Assembly (NCBI RefSeq): GCF_030717955.1
Contig: NZ_JAUZVY010000006.1
Coordinates: forward strand, 124,001 to 188,000
DNA from: Alkalimonas delamerensis
Lineage (GTDB): Bacteria > Pseudomonadota > Gammaproteobacteria > Enterobacterales > Alteromonadaceae
Reading direction: 5' to 3'
DNA: 64,000 nt
Shown here in pieces: positions 45,110-54,310 of the stretch (within the stretch, counting starts at the first letter, position 1; each line of letters begins with the position of its first letter). Position numbers and translations under genes: made by a program. The notes under the pieces were generated by a model. It saw nothing but the letters and a program-made list of their open reading frames with translations. It had not been told where the DNA came from and made no database searches.

Positions 45110-45126
45110 TTCAATCCGCTGTGGCG

Positions 45127-45657
45127 TTAAAAGCGGAAGCCCAGCTCCAGGCCTACATTGGCAGCAGATTCTGCTTTAAAGCCATCGCCTTTGTAGGCAG
45201 AGCCTGGACGTAAGTTCATCCAAAGTGCCAGGCTAACGCTATCCCAGTTATAGCCCAAACCACCGGTTAACTGCAGACCATTAAAGGTGAAGCTTCGTGC
45301 AGGACCAGATACTTTATCATTAAACAAACCGCCACCAATCCCCCACTTAAAGCCAACGCGGTTCAAGTTTGAGCCCCAGACTGCACTAAAATCCGTTGCA
45401 TGCAATCTAACCGATGAAAAATTATCATGACTCATGTAAGCATAGGATGCACGACCAGCCCACTGCTTGCTGCCATCATCATGAATGGTAAAGAAAAAGC
45501 TGGCACCAAAACCACTAAAGTCATCATCGGCGCCACCTTTGTAGGATAAAACTGTCGCAGCAGAAACTGCGCTCACACTAAAATTTTTAACTTCCTCAGC
45601 CTGAGCAGCTCCCAATACGCAGAACGCTAAGACCGAAATTGTTATTTTTTGCATCAT
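45127..45657 (-). CDS. outer-membrane beta-barrel-like protein
   Basis: 176-residue exported protein: signal peptide (about 1-20, LGAAQAEE) and alternating beta strands with GGGLF, LTGGLGYNW and a C-terminal LELGFRF ending in Phe. Probably an eight-stranded barrel. No specific family recognised. GGGAG lies 7 nt upstream of the first of two adjacent ATGs. AT-richer than its neighbours. Confidence 0.7.
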   Translation of the reverse strand: MMQKITISVLAFCVLGAAQAEEVKNFSVSAVSAATVLSYKGGADDDFSGFGASFFFTIHDDGSKQWAGRASYAYMSHDNFSSVRLHATDFSAVWGSNLNRVGFKWGIGGGLFNDKVSGPARSFTFNGLQLTGGLGYNWDSVSLALWMNLRPGSAYKGDGFKAESAANVGLELGFRF

Positions 45658-45739
45658 AGTAAAGCTCCCTTTTTTAAAGATGATAAAAAGCGAGCGATTT
45701 TATAAATGAAAAACACGGAAAGTCAAAGAGATTTAAATG

Positions 45740-46126
45740 CTACTTGAATGATTCAGACCAGATTTGACGAATACGATCCGATAAGGTCATCGGGTCGAAG
45801 GGTTTAACCACCACATCGACCGCTCCCAGGTCTTTGTAGGATTGCACTTCGTGGCTTTGCACCTTGGCCGTCATAAAGACCACCGGGATCGCACTTAAAT
45901 CAAAGCGCTGTTGCAACTGGCGCAGCGTTTCTGGCCCATCCATGCCCGGCATCATCACATCCAGCAGGATCAGCTGCGGGCTAAAATCTGCGAATTGCTG
46001 CAGTGCCTGCTGGCCGCCACTGCAGCTGCAAACCTCAAAGCCACCCACAGCCTCAAGGGCAATTTTTGCGACTTGCTGAATGGAAGGATCATCTTCCACA
46101 TGAAGAATTCGAACCAATTCGGTCAT
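45740..46126 (-). CDS. single-domain response regulator (CheY-like)
   Basis: 128-residue receiver domain with no output domain: acidic pair VEDDPS, phospho-acceptor Asp in LLDVMMPGMDG (about 53), the switch Thr in VFMTAK and the Lys in VVKPFDP. No histidine kinase gene is adjacent. Such regulators act by protein-protein contact. The ATG was chosen over a TTG three codons upstream. Confidence 0.88.
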   Translation of the reverse strand: MTELVRILHVEDDPSIQQVAKIALEAVGGFEVCSCSGGQQALQQFADFSPQLILLDVMMPGMDGPETLRQLQQRFDLSAIPVVFMTAKVQSHEVQSYKDLGAVDVVVKPFDPMTLSDRIRQIWSESFK

Positions 46127-46216
46127 CGAGGGCAATTCCGGTTGAGTGCATCTTTCCAGCCACTATAATGCAGTTCTTAGCTGCAGGCAAAGCCGCCCCA
46201 ATCGCAAGGACCCATT

Positions 46217-47401
46217 ATGTCGCATCAGGCTCATTTTCTTCAGCTGCATCAGCTGCTGAGCCGTTATCAGGCCTATTGGCAACTGATGCCTTTTGCCTGC
46301 AATGCGTTGCCTTGGCAAGCGCCTGAACTTAGCAGCCGTCTGACCAGCCTGTCTGATGCAGAAGTGGCCACGCTCGACAGCGATCCAGCAGCCAGAGGTG
46401 AGTTTTTCGCCGATCTTTTTCCTGAGCTTGCCAGCATAGCGCCACTGCCTGCTTTTAGCGCGTTACGGCCAGAGCCTGAGCTACCATTTTGGCTAAGCAA
46501 TGGCATTCCCGGCCGCAAAATTGGCCAAATTCAGCAATTTTGTGCGCTGGTACCAGAAAGTAATGCTGAAGTGGTGGAGTGGTGCGCAGGCAAAGGCCAC
46601 TTGGGCCGGATGCTAGCTTTTAGTCAACGGCGTCAGGTGCTCAGCCTGGAGTGGCAAGAGGCCTTGTGCCAGCAAGGCCAGGCCCTGGCAGATCAGTACC
46701 AGCTACCGCAGCGCTTTGTTACCGCCGATGCACTCTCCGCACAAGGCCTGGCGATGCTGCAACCTGAACATCAGGTACTGGCGCTGCATGCCTGTGGCGA
46801 GCTGCACCTGCAACTGTTGCGCTCGGCCAGCAGCCGGGGCTGTCAGCAACTGCAACTGGTACCTTGCTGCTACCATTTGATCCCGACACCACGGTATCAA
46901 CCTCTCAGTCAGCTGGCGCAGCAGCACGATCTGGTGTTGAGCCAGCACGATTTAAAGCTGGCGGTACAAGGCCAGGTCACTGCCGGTGCCCGCATTGCCA
47001 GGCTCAGGCAGCAGGAAGTGGAGTGGCGTTTAAGCTGGCAGGCACTGCGGGCAACACTGACCGGTGATGCAACTTACCGACCACTGGCCTCGGTCAGCAA
47101 ACAGATTTTTAGCCAACAGTTTAAAGACTTTGCTGCCTGGGCCGCGCAGCAGCATCAACTGACGCTGCCAGGTGATCTGGATTTCTCCCGCTTTCTGGAG
47201 CAAGGGCGCCAACATGCCCGACTGGTACGCCGCATTGAGCTGGTCCGGCATCTGTTTCAGCGGCCGCTGGAACTCTGGCTGCTGTTCGACAGAGCCTTGT
47301 TCTTAGAGCAACAAGGCTATCAAGTGGAGGTAGGGACTTTCTGTGAGATGACGCAAACACCGCGAAATTTGATGCTGCGCGCCGAACGACTGAAGCCTTA
47401 A
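46217..47401 (+). CDS. SAM-dependent methyltransferase, Methyltransf_32 (METTL25-like)
   Basis: 394-residue protein with VVEWCAGKGHLGRMLAF (about 117-133, SAM-binding loop), VLALHACGELH and LQLVPCCYHL, the three marks of the Methyltransf_32 group that includes eukaryotic METTL25-type proteins. Substrate unknown; an rRNA or protein target is plausible. Its stop overlaps the stop of the convergent acyltransferase gene by 4 nt. Confidence 0.72.
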   Translation: MSHQAHFLQLHQLLSRYQAYWQLMPFACNALPWQAPELSSRLTSLSDAEVATLDSDPAARGEFFADLFPELASIAPLPAFSALRPEPELPFWLSNGIPGRKIGQIQQFCALVPESNAEVVEWCAGKGHLGRMLAFSQRRQVLSLEWQEALCQQGQALADQYQLPQRFVTADALSAQGLAMLQPEHQVLALHACGELHLQLLRSASSRGCQQLQLVPCCYHLIPTPRYQPLSQLAQQHDLVLSQHDLKLAVQGQVTAGARIARLRQQEVEWRLSWQALRATLTGDATYRPLASVSKQIFSQQFKDFAAWAAQQHQLTLPGDLDFSRFLEQGRQHARLVRRIELVRHLFQRPLELWLLFDRALFLEQQGYQVEVGTFCEMTQTPRNLMLRAERLKP

Positions 47402-48333
47402 CCGGAGCCGGCGCGCGACTCGGCCAGCGTAGTTAAGCACTGACCCGAGCGATGAAAGTCGGTGATCAACTGGTCTTTACGCTGCCAGCGCTGGTTGAGC
47501 CACTGCTGGAACTGCTGACGAAAGGCCTCGTCATGAAAATAATCACCGATTAGCTGCTCGGTAACCGGCAAGCGCTCGACCTGCAGCACCACCCGCTTTA
47601 ACTTACCGGATAGCATCGCCAGCACGATGTGCTTCGGATTGTCGGGGTAAATCAGGGTTACATCGAGGATGGCATCAAACTGCTCGCCCATGCTGGCCAG
47701 GGTGAAGGCTATGCCTCCGGCTTTAGGTGGCAGCAAATGTGTAAACGGACTTTGCTTTTGCTGCTGTTTGGCTTTGCTGCAGCGGGTGCCTTCAACAAAG
47801 TTGATGATGGTGGTCGGCTGGTGGCGGAACTTCTCACAGCTACGTTTGGTGCTGTCGATATCCTGCCCTTTCAGCTCCGGATGCTTGGCCAGGTAGGCCT
47901 GGCTGTAACGCTTCATAAAAGGCATATCCAATGCCCAAGCGCCAATGCCGACAAAAGGCACCCAGCGCAGCTCTTCTTTTAAGAAAAACTTCGGCAGCGG
48001 CATCCGGCCATGGGTAAATTGCATTAATAACACCACATCCAGCCAGCTTTGATGGTTGGCAATCATCAGATACCATTGCTCGTGACTGAGGCCTTCTGCT
48101 GGCAGCTGCTCCTGCCAATCCAGATTATTTACCAGCTTGATTAAAAAAGTATTGATGCCAATCCACTGATGGTAGCAGCCGTGCACGACCTTGCCACAAA
48201 AGCGCTGCCAGGGTGCCAGCGGCAGCAAACGCAGCAGACTGAGCACCAGCACAATGCTCCCCCAGAACGCCAGATTTAAGGCGAACAAAGCAAAACTGAT
48301 GGGGGCCAGTACCCAGGCTGGTAAGGTCGACAT
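47398..48333 (-). CDS. 1-acylglycerol-3-phosphate acyltransferase-like (YihG type), copy B
   Basis: 311-residue membrane acyltransferase of the PlsC family. A hydrophobic N-terminus (about 10-45) is followed by NHQSWLDVV (HxxxxD catalytic motif, about 92-98) and the substrate motif NFVEGTRCSKAKQ. Length and the TTIINFVEGTR context fit YihG, which in E. coli acylates lysophosphatidic acid with distinctive chain preference. It follows a paralogue by 3 nt in the same direction, so the two are co-transcribed. Confidence 0.87.
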   Translation of the reverse strand: MSTLPAWVLAPISFALFALNLAFWGSIVLVLSLLRLLPLAPWQRFCGKVVHGCYHQWIGINTFLIKLVNNLDWQEQLPAEGLSHEQWYLMIANHQSWLDVVLLMQFTHGRMPLPKFFLKEELRWVPFVGIGAWALDMPFMKRYSQAYLAKHPELKGQDIDSTKRSCEKFRHQPTTIINFVEGTRCSKAKQQQKQSPFTHLLPPKAGGIAFTLASMGEQFDAILDVTLIYPDNPKHIVLAMLSGKLKRVVLQVERLPVTEQLIGDYFHDEAFRQQFQQWLNQRWQRKDQLITDFHRSGQCLTTLAESRAGSG

Positions 48334-48336
48334 GAC

Positions 48337-49230
48337 TCAGGGCTCCTGCTTTGCGGCCATTTGCTGCAATTGCTGATCTTTGTACTGCCAGAGTTCATTG
48401 ACCCATTGCTGAAAAGAAGCGCGAAACGCGGGGTCCTGATAGTCTCCGAGCAGCTGCTCGGTAATGGGCAATACCCGTACCTGCACCCTTATAGCATGAA
48501 CGGCGCCGGAAATGTAATCCCAGAAAGTCGGGATCCGCTCCGGGTAATGAATGGTGACATCAAGAATTTTATGCAGTTGCTGGCCCATAGCGCCCAGCAC
48601 AAAAGCCACGCCACCGGCTTTAGGCTTCAGCAAATGCTGATAGGGCGATTGCTGTTTGTCGTGTTTCCCCTTGGTAAAGCGGGTGCCTTCGACAAAGTTC
48701 ATCACCGTCACCGGCTTAAAGCGGAATTTAGCGCAGGCCTTGCGGGTGGTTTCGATGTCTTTGCCCTGCAGCTCTGGTTTTCTTGCCAACTCGGCCTTGC
48801 TGTAGCGCTTCATAAAAGGGAAATCCAGCGCCCACCAGGCCAGCCCCATAAAGGGCACGTACAGCAGCTCTTTTTTCAGGAAAAACTTCAGAAAAGGAAT
48901 ACGGCGATTAAACAGGTTCTGCAGCACCAGAATATCGGCCCAGGATTGATGGTTGGCCAACAGCAAGTACCAGTCTTTGCGCGACAGTGCCTCCAGCCCT
49001 TCCACCTGCCAGTCAATGCGGGTAAACAGGCGGGTAGTGACATTGTTCATGCTGATCCAGGCCACTGCAATGGCATCCAGCAGATAGGTCAGCCAGGCCT
49101 GCCAGCGCTTGAGCGGCAGCAGTTTTAACACCGCCAACAGCATCAGCGGCAAAAACCAGAACAGGGTATTGATGGCATAAAGCAACAAAGCCAGCACGCC
49201 ACGCACCGCCTTTGGTAAAAAGTACAGCAT
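48337..49230 (-). CDS. 1-acylglycerol-3-phosphate acyltransferase-like (YihG type), copy A
   Basis: 297-residue paralogue of the next gene, with the same layout: hydrophobic N-terminus, NHQSWADILVL (HxxxxD), KKELLYVPFMG and NFVEGTRFTKGKHDKQ. First gene of the tandem. The two differ throughout outside the motifs, so the duplication is old and the enzymes may prefer different acyl chains. Confidence 0.88.
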   Translation of the reverse strand: MLYFLPKAVRGVLALLLYAINTLFWFLPLMLLAVLKLLPLKRWQAWLTYLLDAIAVAWISMNNVTTRLFTRIDWQVEGLEALSRKDWYLLLANHQSWADILVLQNLFNRRIPFLKFFLKKELLYVPFMGLAWWALDFPFMKRYSKAELARKPELQGKDIETTRKACAKFRFKPVTVMNFVEGTRFTKGKHDKQQSPYQHLLKPKAGGVAFVLGAMGQQLHKILDVTIHYPERIPTFWDYISGAVHAIRVQVRVLPITEQLLGDYQDPAFRASFQQWVNELWQYKDQQLQQMAAKQEP

Positions 49231-49314
49231 GATTCACCTTTACGTGCAGTCGGTTGGCACAGCGCTCGATGCAACCGGCCAACCGACACTGATCGGATCA
49301 GTGCTTAGTGTACC

Positions 49315-51201
49315 TTAATCTTCAAAGTAGGTGTATCCATTGACACCGGCTTTCAGCTCTTCCAACAGCGCGGCACGCTGCTCTGCTGGGATGTCCAGCG
49401 TTTCCAGCTGATCGCTGTACGACTGGATCAGCTTGTTGGCATCAAAGTGCACATAGCGCAGCACATCAGCCACGGTATCGCCCTTGATGGCGTTGGTCAA
49501 TTTGTAACCGCCATCGTCGGTCAGCTCCACATGCACAGAGTCGGTATCACCAAACAGGTTGTGCAAATCGCCCAGGATTTCCTGGTAGGCACCCACCATA
49601 AACATGCCCAGCAGGTACTGCTCGTCCTCTTTGTACACCGGCATCGGCAAGCTGCTTTCGATGCCATTGCCATCGGCGTAGCTTTTGAGCATGCCGTCGG
49701 AGTCGCAGGTGATGTCCTGAATGATGCAGCGGTGATCCAGCGGCTCGTGCATCCGCTCCAGCGGCATCACCGGAAACAGCTGATCAATGCCCCAGGCATC
49801 GGGCATCGATTGAAACAGCGAGAAGTTGACAAACAGCTTGTCGGCCAGCTTTTCATTCAACTCGTCGTGAATGGCGCGGTGCGAGCGCGAACTTAAATCC
49901 AGGTTATCCCGTACCCGGTTGATGGTGGCAAAGTAAATTTGCTCCAGCAAGGACCAGTCCTGCAGACTGAGCAAGCCATGCACATACTGGGTATGGGCAT
50001 CGCTGAAATAATGCACCGCATCGTGATAAGCCTCGACCGCTGTGCGTGGCGTGACATTGGTGTAGGCATCCCACAGCCCCAGCACCACCGATGGCGCATC
50101 CTCACCCGGCTCCGGCAGGTACTTCAGCCCCGGCGCCCGCTCAATATCAATGGCATCGGTCACCAGCACCGCATGGTGCGCGGTCATCGCCCGGCCGGAT
50201 TCGGAAATAATGTTTGGATGCGGCAAGTCGTACTCATCGCAAACTTCTTTTAACCCATTGACCACATTGCGGGCATACTCGTGCATGGTGTAGTTCATCG
50301 AGCAGGTCGAGCGTGAGCGCGAGCCTTCGTAATCCACCCCCAGGCCACCGCCCACATCGACGGTATCAATCGGCACCCCCAAGGTGCGCAGCTCGGCGTA
50401 GTGGCGGGCACACTCACGAATGGCATTGTGGATATCGCGAATGTTGGCAATTTGCGAGCCGATATGAAAATGCACCAACTGCAGCAAGTCGAGCTTGCCA
50501 GCTTCTTTGAGCACCTCAATGGCCTGCAGCACCTGGGTAGCGGTGAGGCCAAATTTGCCTTTCTCGCCACCGGTGTTTTGCCACTTGCCTTTGCCAATGG
50601 AGTTCAGCTTGATGCGAATGCCAATGTAAGGCGCTGCGCCCAGCTGGTCGATTTCACGCAGCAGGGTTTTTAGCTCCGACAGCTTTTCCACCACGATGTA
50701 GACCTTATGACCCATCATCTGGCCAATGGTCGCCAACCGCAGAAACTCACTGTCTTTGTAGCCATTGCAGACAATGCTCAGAGGCTTGTCGGACACCCCA
50801 AGAATGGCCATCAGCTCTGGTTTACTGCCGGCCTCCAGCCCCACGGTGCCACTGTCGTGACTGAGCAGTTTCTTCACCACCGAGTACTGCTGGTTCACCT
50901 TGATCGGATAAACAGCGGTGTACTGACCCAGGTACTCTTTTTCCTGCTTGGCCTTTTGAAAAGCGGTGATAAGGGAATCGATACGGTGCTGCAAAATATC
51001 GGTAAAGCGCACCAGCACCGGCAAGGTCAGGCCTTCATCTTTGAAGCGCTGCACCAGCTCCGGAAAGTGAATACCAGGCTTGCAATGATCCTGATCGGGG
51101 TAGGCCACCAACTCTCCTTTGGAGTTGATGTCAAAGTACCCTTCACTCCAGGTAGCGACATTGTAGATGGAACGTGCTTTTTCGGTACCCCAGTCAATCA
51201 T
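49315..51201 (-). CDS. speA: biosynthetic arginine decarboxylase
   Basis: PLP-dependent, alanine-racemase-fold decarboxylase of 628 residues (E. coli SpeA 658) making agmatine. The PLP lysine is in AVYPIKVNQQ, followed by GLEAGSKPELMA, the glycine-rich VDVGGGLGVDYEG phosphate site and the C-terminal CDSDGMLKSYADGN active-site segment. AGGAT precedes the ATG with 5-nt spacing. Divergent from speE, with about 240 nt between. No agmatinase or deiminase gene for converting agmatine to putrescine is in the window. Confidence 0.96.
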   Translation of the reverse strand: MIDWGTEKARSIYNVATWSEGYFDINSKGELVAYPDQDHCKPGIHFPELVQRFKDEGLTLPVLVRFTDILQHRIDSLITAFQKAKQEKEYLGQYTAVYPIKVNQQYSVVKKLLSHDSGTVGLEAGSKPELMAILGVSDKPLSIVCNGYKDSEFLRLATIGQMMGHKVYIVVEKLSELKTLLREIDQLGAAPYIGIRIKLNSIGKGKWQNTGGEKGKFGLTATQVLQAIEVLKEAGKLDLLQLVHFHIGSQIANIRDIHNAIRECARHYAELRTLGVPIDTVDVGGGLGVDYEGSRSRSTCSMNYTMHEYARNVVNGLKEVCDEYDLPHPNIISESGRAMTAHHAVLVTDAIDIERAPGLKYLPEPGEDAPSVVLGLWDAYTNVTPRTAVEAYHDAVHYFSDAHTQYVHGLLSLQDWSLLEQIYFATINRVRDNLDLSSRSHRAIHDELNEKLADKLFVNFSLFQSMPDAWGIDQLFPVMPLERMHEPLDHRCIIQDITCDSDGMLKSYADGNGIESSLPMPVYKEDEQYLLGMFMVGAYQEILGDLHNLFGDTDSVHVELTDDGGYKLTNAIKGDTVADVLRYVHFDANKLIQSYSDQLETLDIPAEQRAALLEELKAGVNGYTYFED

Positions 51202-51441
51202 GGTGGATCCTTATCCTGTCATCACAGCAGAAAAAAGAAAGCGAATGCTGTATGGCACAGTATTCGCGGCAATAGTTCTATTTTAAGCGCTATCACGGCC
51301 AGTTGCAGCAAAATGCGATCAAAAATTTGTCTGAAAGGCGCAATGCAGGCAAAATAACGGCCCTAAAATGCAATGCAGCCGATACACCACTGCCCAATCG
51401 CGAGCCTGAGCTCAGGATGGGAACAAACAAAGGGGACGACA

Positions 51442-52308
51442 ATGTCTGGTCTGGATACACAACAATGGTTTACCGAAGTCTTTGAGCCCAGTGGCAGTGC
51501 CTTTGGCCTGGCCATTACCGCCAAGCTGGATGAAGTGCAATCGCCGTTCCAGCACATTGAAATTTATGACACCACCCACTTTGGCAAATTGATGGTGATT
51601 GACGGCTGCACCATGGTCAGCACCCGTGAGAATTTCCTCTACCACGAAATGATGAGCCACCCGGCACTGTTCACCCACCCAAGCCCAAAAAATGTGGTAA
51701 TCATCGGCGGTGGCGACTGCGGCACCCTGCGCGAAGTGTTAAAGCATCCGGGCGTGGAAAGCGTGCACCAAATCGACATCGACGAGCAGGTCACCCGGAT
51801 GGCCGAGAAGCACTTTCCCGAGCTTTGTGCTTCCAACAATGACCCGCGTGCCACCATCTTATTTGACGATGGCATTAAATTTATGCGCGAAGCTGCAGCA
51901 GAATCGATTGATGTGGTCATTGTCGACTCGACCGATCCGGTCGGGCCGGGTGAAGGCTTGTTTAACCGCGCCTTTTACCAAAGCTGTCTGAATGCACTGC
52001 GCCCGGGCGGTATTCTGGTGCAACAGAGCGAGTCGCCTCTGATTCACCTGCAGCTGTTGACCGATATGCGCCAGGCCATGCTGGATGCCGGCTTTGCAGC
52101 ACTGCAGACGCTGAATTTCCCGCAGATGATTTACCCATCCGGCTGGTGGACCTGCACCCTGGCACGGAAAGGCGAAGGGTTTGACGGCTTCCGCGAAGCC
52201 GATGCGGCTGCAGCCGAGCTGAATACCGACTACTACAATGTCGACATTCACAAAGCAGCGATGGCATTGCCCAACTTTGTACAAAAGGCTTTTGCCGGGC
52301 AAAAGTAA
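51442..52308 (+). CDS. speE: spermidine synthase
   Basis: Aminopropyltransferase of 288 residues, the same length as in E. coli. N-terminal beta domain, then GGGDCGTLREVLKH (SAM site, about 84-97), the Asp in IDIDEQV, and DSTDPVGPGEGLF, the catalytic putrescine-site segment. I chose the ATG of MSGLDTQQWF, preceded by AGGGGA at 6-nt spacing; an earlier ATG adds an unrelated N-terminus. No speD is adjacent, so decarboxylated SAM must come from elsewhere. Confidence 0.96.
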   Translation: MSGLDTQQWFTEVFEPSGSAFGLAITAKLDEVQSPFQHIEIYDTTHFGKLMVIDGCTMVSTRENFLYHEMMSHPALFTHPSPKNVVIIGGGDCGTLREVLKHPGVESVHQIDIDEQVTRMAEKHFPELCASNNDPRATILFDDGIKFMREAAAESIDVVIVDSTDPVGPGEGLFNRAFYQSCLNALRPGGILVQQSESPLIHLQLLTDMRQAMLDAGFAALQTLNFPQMIYPSGWWTCTLARKGEGFDGFREADAAAAELNTDYYNVDIHKAAMALPNFVQKAFAGQK

Positions 52309-52328
52309 GGGGTTCGACCCCAGTCGCC

Positions 52329-52364
52329 CCACAAAAAAACCTGCCGCGGCAGGTTTTTTTGTGG
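52329..52364. terminator. 36-bp perfect palindromic bidirectional terminator
   Basis: CCACAAAAAAACCTGCCG followed immediately by its exact reverse complement, with no spacer beyond the central CGCG. The A-run and T-run make it a strong terminator on both strands, for speE (+) and the OmpA-family gene (-). Confidence 0.95.
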
Positions 52365-52372
52365 TTCAGGCA

Positions 52373-53023
52373 TTAGCCTTCGGTCACCGGCTCGATATGA
52401 ATTTCCACCCGGCGGTTCAGTGCCCGGTTGGCTTCCGAGGTATTGGGTACCATCGGGTAGGTCGGACCAAAACCCTGGGTTTCCATCCGGATGGGCAACA
52501 CACCCTGCGCCGCCAGATAACTGCTGACACTTTCCGCCCGCTGCAAGGATAAACGCATGTTGAAATCGTACGGCCCGGTATCGTCGGTATGGCCGGAGAT
52601 AATCAGCATGGTTTTATCGTAATTGCTGAGTACCCGGGCAATGTCGTTCAGCACCGGATACAGCTGGGGCTGGATATCCGCCCGGTTAATGGCAAAGGTC
52701 AACTGAGAAGGGATTTCCAACCGCAAGTTGTCGCCTTCACGATGCACCTGGACGCCAGTACCACTTAACTCTTCGCGCAGCGCTTTTTCCTGGTTGTCCA
52801 TGTAGCTGCCCACAGCCGCACCGGCCAGGGCACCAACAGCTGCACCAATCACCATCCGTTTGTTGCTGCGGTTGGCGGTGGCCTTGCCGGCAATCGCGCC
52901 AGCCACAGCACCAATGGCAGCGCCACGGGCGGTATTTTGGTTGTCGGTACTGGCACAACCCACCAGGCCGCCCATCGAGACGCTGCCAGCCAATACGCCA
53001 ATCATTACAAGCTTTGACTTCAT
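52373..53023 (-). CDS. yiaD: OmpA-family lipoprotein with glycine zipper (YiaD-like)
   Basis: 216-residue outer-membrane lipoprotein. Lipobox GGLVGCAS, then two glycine-zipper helices (GAAIGAVAGAIAGKATA and MVIGAAVGALAGAAVGS), then an OmpA-C peptidoglycan-binding domain with ISGHTDDTGPYDFNMRLSLQRAESV and NRRVEI. Same layout as E. coli YiaD, which influences BAM function. It should tie the outer membrane to the wall. Confidence 0.88.
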   Translation of the reverse strand: MKSKLVMIGVLAGSVSMGGLVGCASTDNQNTARGAAIGAVAGAIAGKATANRSNKRMVIGAAVGALAGAAVGSYMDNQEKALREELSGTGVQVHREGDNLRLEIPSQLTFAINRADIQPQLYPVLNDIARVLSNYDKTMLIISGHTDDTGPYDFNMRLSLQRAESVSSYLAAQGVLPIRMETQGFGPTYPMVPNTSEANRALNRRVEIHIEPVTEG

Positions 53024-53167
53024 CTACTTAAACTCCTTTGACTTATAATGAACAGCATAATCCCACAAGCTGAACTATGGCTGAACTATTTTTTCATCGG
53101 GCCACCAAAATAAATAGACATATGGCCATCCAAAATTATAATCAGAGCACAATTTCAACAATGAGCA

Positions 53168-54310
53168 ATGGCTATGTTGGGGCAGACCTGGCGGCGTTTG
53201 GTGTTAAAAGTAGGCAGTGCGTTAATCGCACCGGAGGGCAAAGGGTGCTCGACTCGCTATTTACTAACCCTGGCGCGCTTTATCAGCGAGTGCCGAACCA
53301 GAGGCATCGAAGTGGTGCTGGTTTCATCCGGCAGTGTGGCGGCCGGGCGCAGCGCCATTGCGTTTTCCCATCAGCCGTTGCCTATTCCGGTGAAACAAGC
53401 CATGGCCTCGGTGGGCCAGTACCAGATGATGCAGCTGTGGCAAAACCTGCTCGATTGCCACTGTGGTCAGCTGCTATTAACCCACGACGATTTTCACAAC
53501 CGCCGTCGCTACCTGAACATTGAAAATACGCTACGCACCCTGTTGGCGCATCAGGTGCTGCCGATTATCAATGAAAACGACAGTGTCGCCACCGCCGAGT
53601 TAAAACTGGGCGATAACGACAACCTGGCCGCGCTGGTGGCCACTGCTGTCGATGCCGATGTGCTAATTATTTGCTCCGACATTGATGGCCTCTACAGCGC
53701 CAACCCACGCAGCAATCCAGCGGCGCAGTTTATTGCCGAGGTAGAGCGTATTACGCCGGAGATTTTCGCCATGGCCGGTGGCAGCCATCACAGTGTCGGC
53801 ACCGGCGGCATGGTGACCAAGCTGCAGGCGGCGCAAAAAGCGGCGCAGCAAGGCATTGATACCCTGATCGTCAATGGCCAGAAAGCCGCTGTCTTTGAAG
53901 CTCTGCTCGAAGGCAAAACGGCTGGCACCTTGTTTCAGCGCCAGCAGGAACGGCTCAGTGCCAAGAAACACTGGTTGCTGCATGGTTTAACAAGTCAGGG
54001 CCAGATCCAGCTGGACGCTGGTGCGGTGACAGCGCTGCAGCAACAGGGCGCTTCCTTGCTGGCCAAAGGGATAACCGCCGTGACCGGAGACTTTGATAAA
54101 GGCGAGGCGGTATTGGTGTGCGACCCGGCTGGTCAGCCCTTTGCCAAAGGCATCTGCCAGTACCCGGCCTCTGAATTGGCACGGATTAAAGGCCTGCACA
54201 GTCAGCAAATCACCGCCACCCTGGGCTATTGCCCGCGTGAAGAGGTGATTCACCGCGACGATCTGGTGCTGCTGTCGGTCAGTGAAGCCAGGGCTCAATC
54301 GGGCTGCTGA
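53168..54310 (+). CDS. proB: glutamate 5-kinase
   Basis: 380-residue first enzyme of proline synthesis. The amino-acid-kinase domain has RRLVLKVGSALIAPEG, VSSGSVAAGR, the NENDSVATAELKLGDNDNLAALVA substrate loop and GTGGMVTKLQAA. A C-terminal PUA domain (about 280-380) is present, as in E. coli. The start is uncertain among nearby ATGs. proA does not follow. Instead the 3' end overlaps the convergent esterase-like gene by 32 nt. Confidence 0.93.
   Translation: MAMLGQTWRRLVLKVGSALIAPEGKGCSTRYLLTLARFISECRTRGIEVVLVSSGSVAAGRSAIAFSHQPLPIPVKQAMASVGQYQMMQLWQNLLDCHCGQLLLTHDDFHNRRRYLNIENTLRTLLAHQVLPIINENDSVATAELKLGDNDNLAALVATAVDADVLIICSDIDGLYSANPRSNPAAQFIAEVERITPEIFAMAGGSHHSVGTGGMVTKLQAAQKAAQQGIDTLIVNGQKAAVFEALLEGKTAGTLFQRQQERLSAKKHWLLHGLTSQGQIQLDAGAVTALQQQGASLLAKGITAVTGDFDKGEAVLVCDPAGQPFAKGICQYPASELARIKGLHSQQITATLGYCPREEVIHRDDLVLLSVSEARAQSGC

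Noticed and set aside
52305..52335. GGGGTTCGACCCC followed by AGTCGCCCCACA after speE, resembling a tRNA T-arm and 3' end
   Set aside because: The stem and a 7-nt loop cannot both be formed in tRNA register, there is no CCA-end context and no 5' half upstream. It is probably chance, though a worn att-like remnant cannot be excluded.
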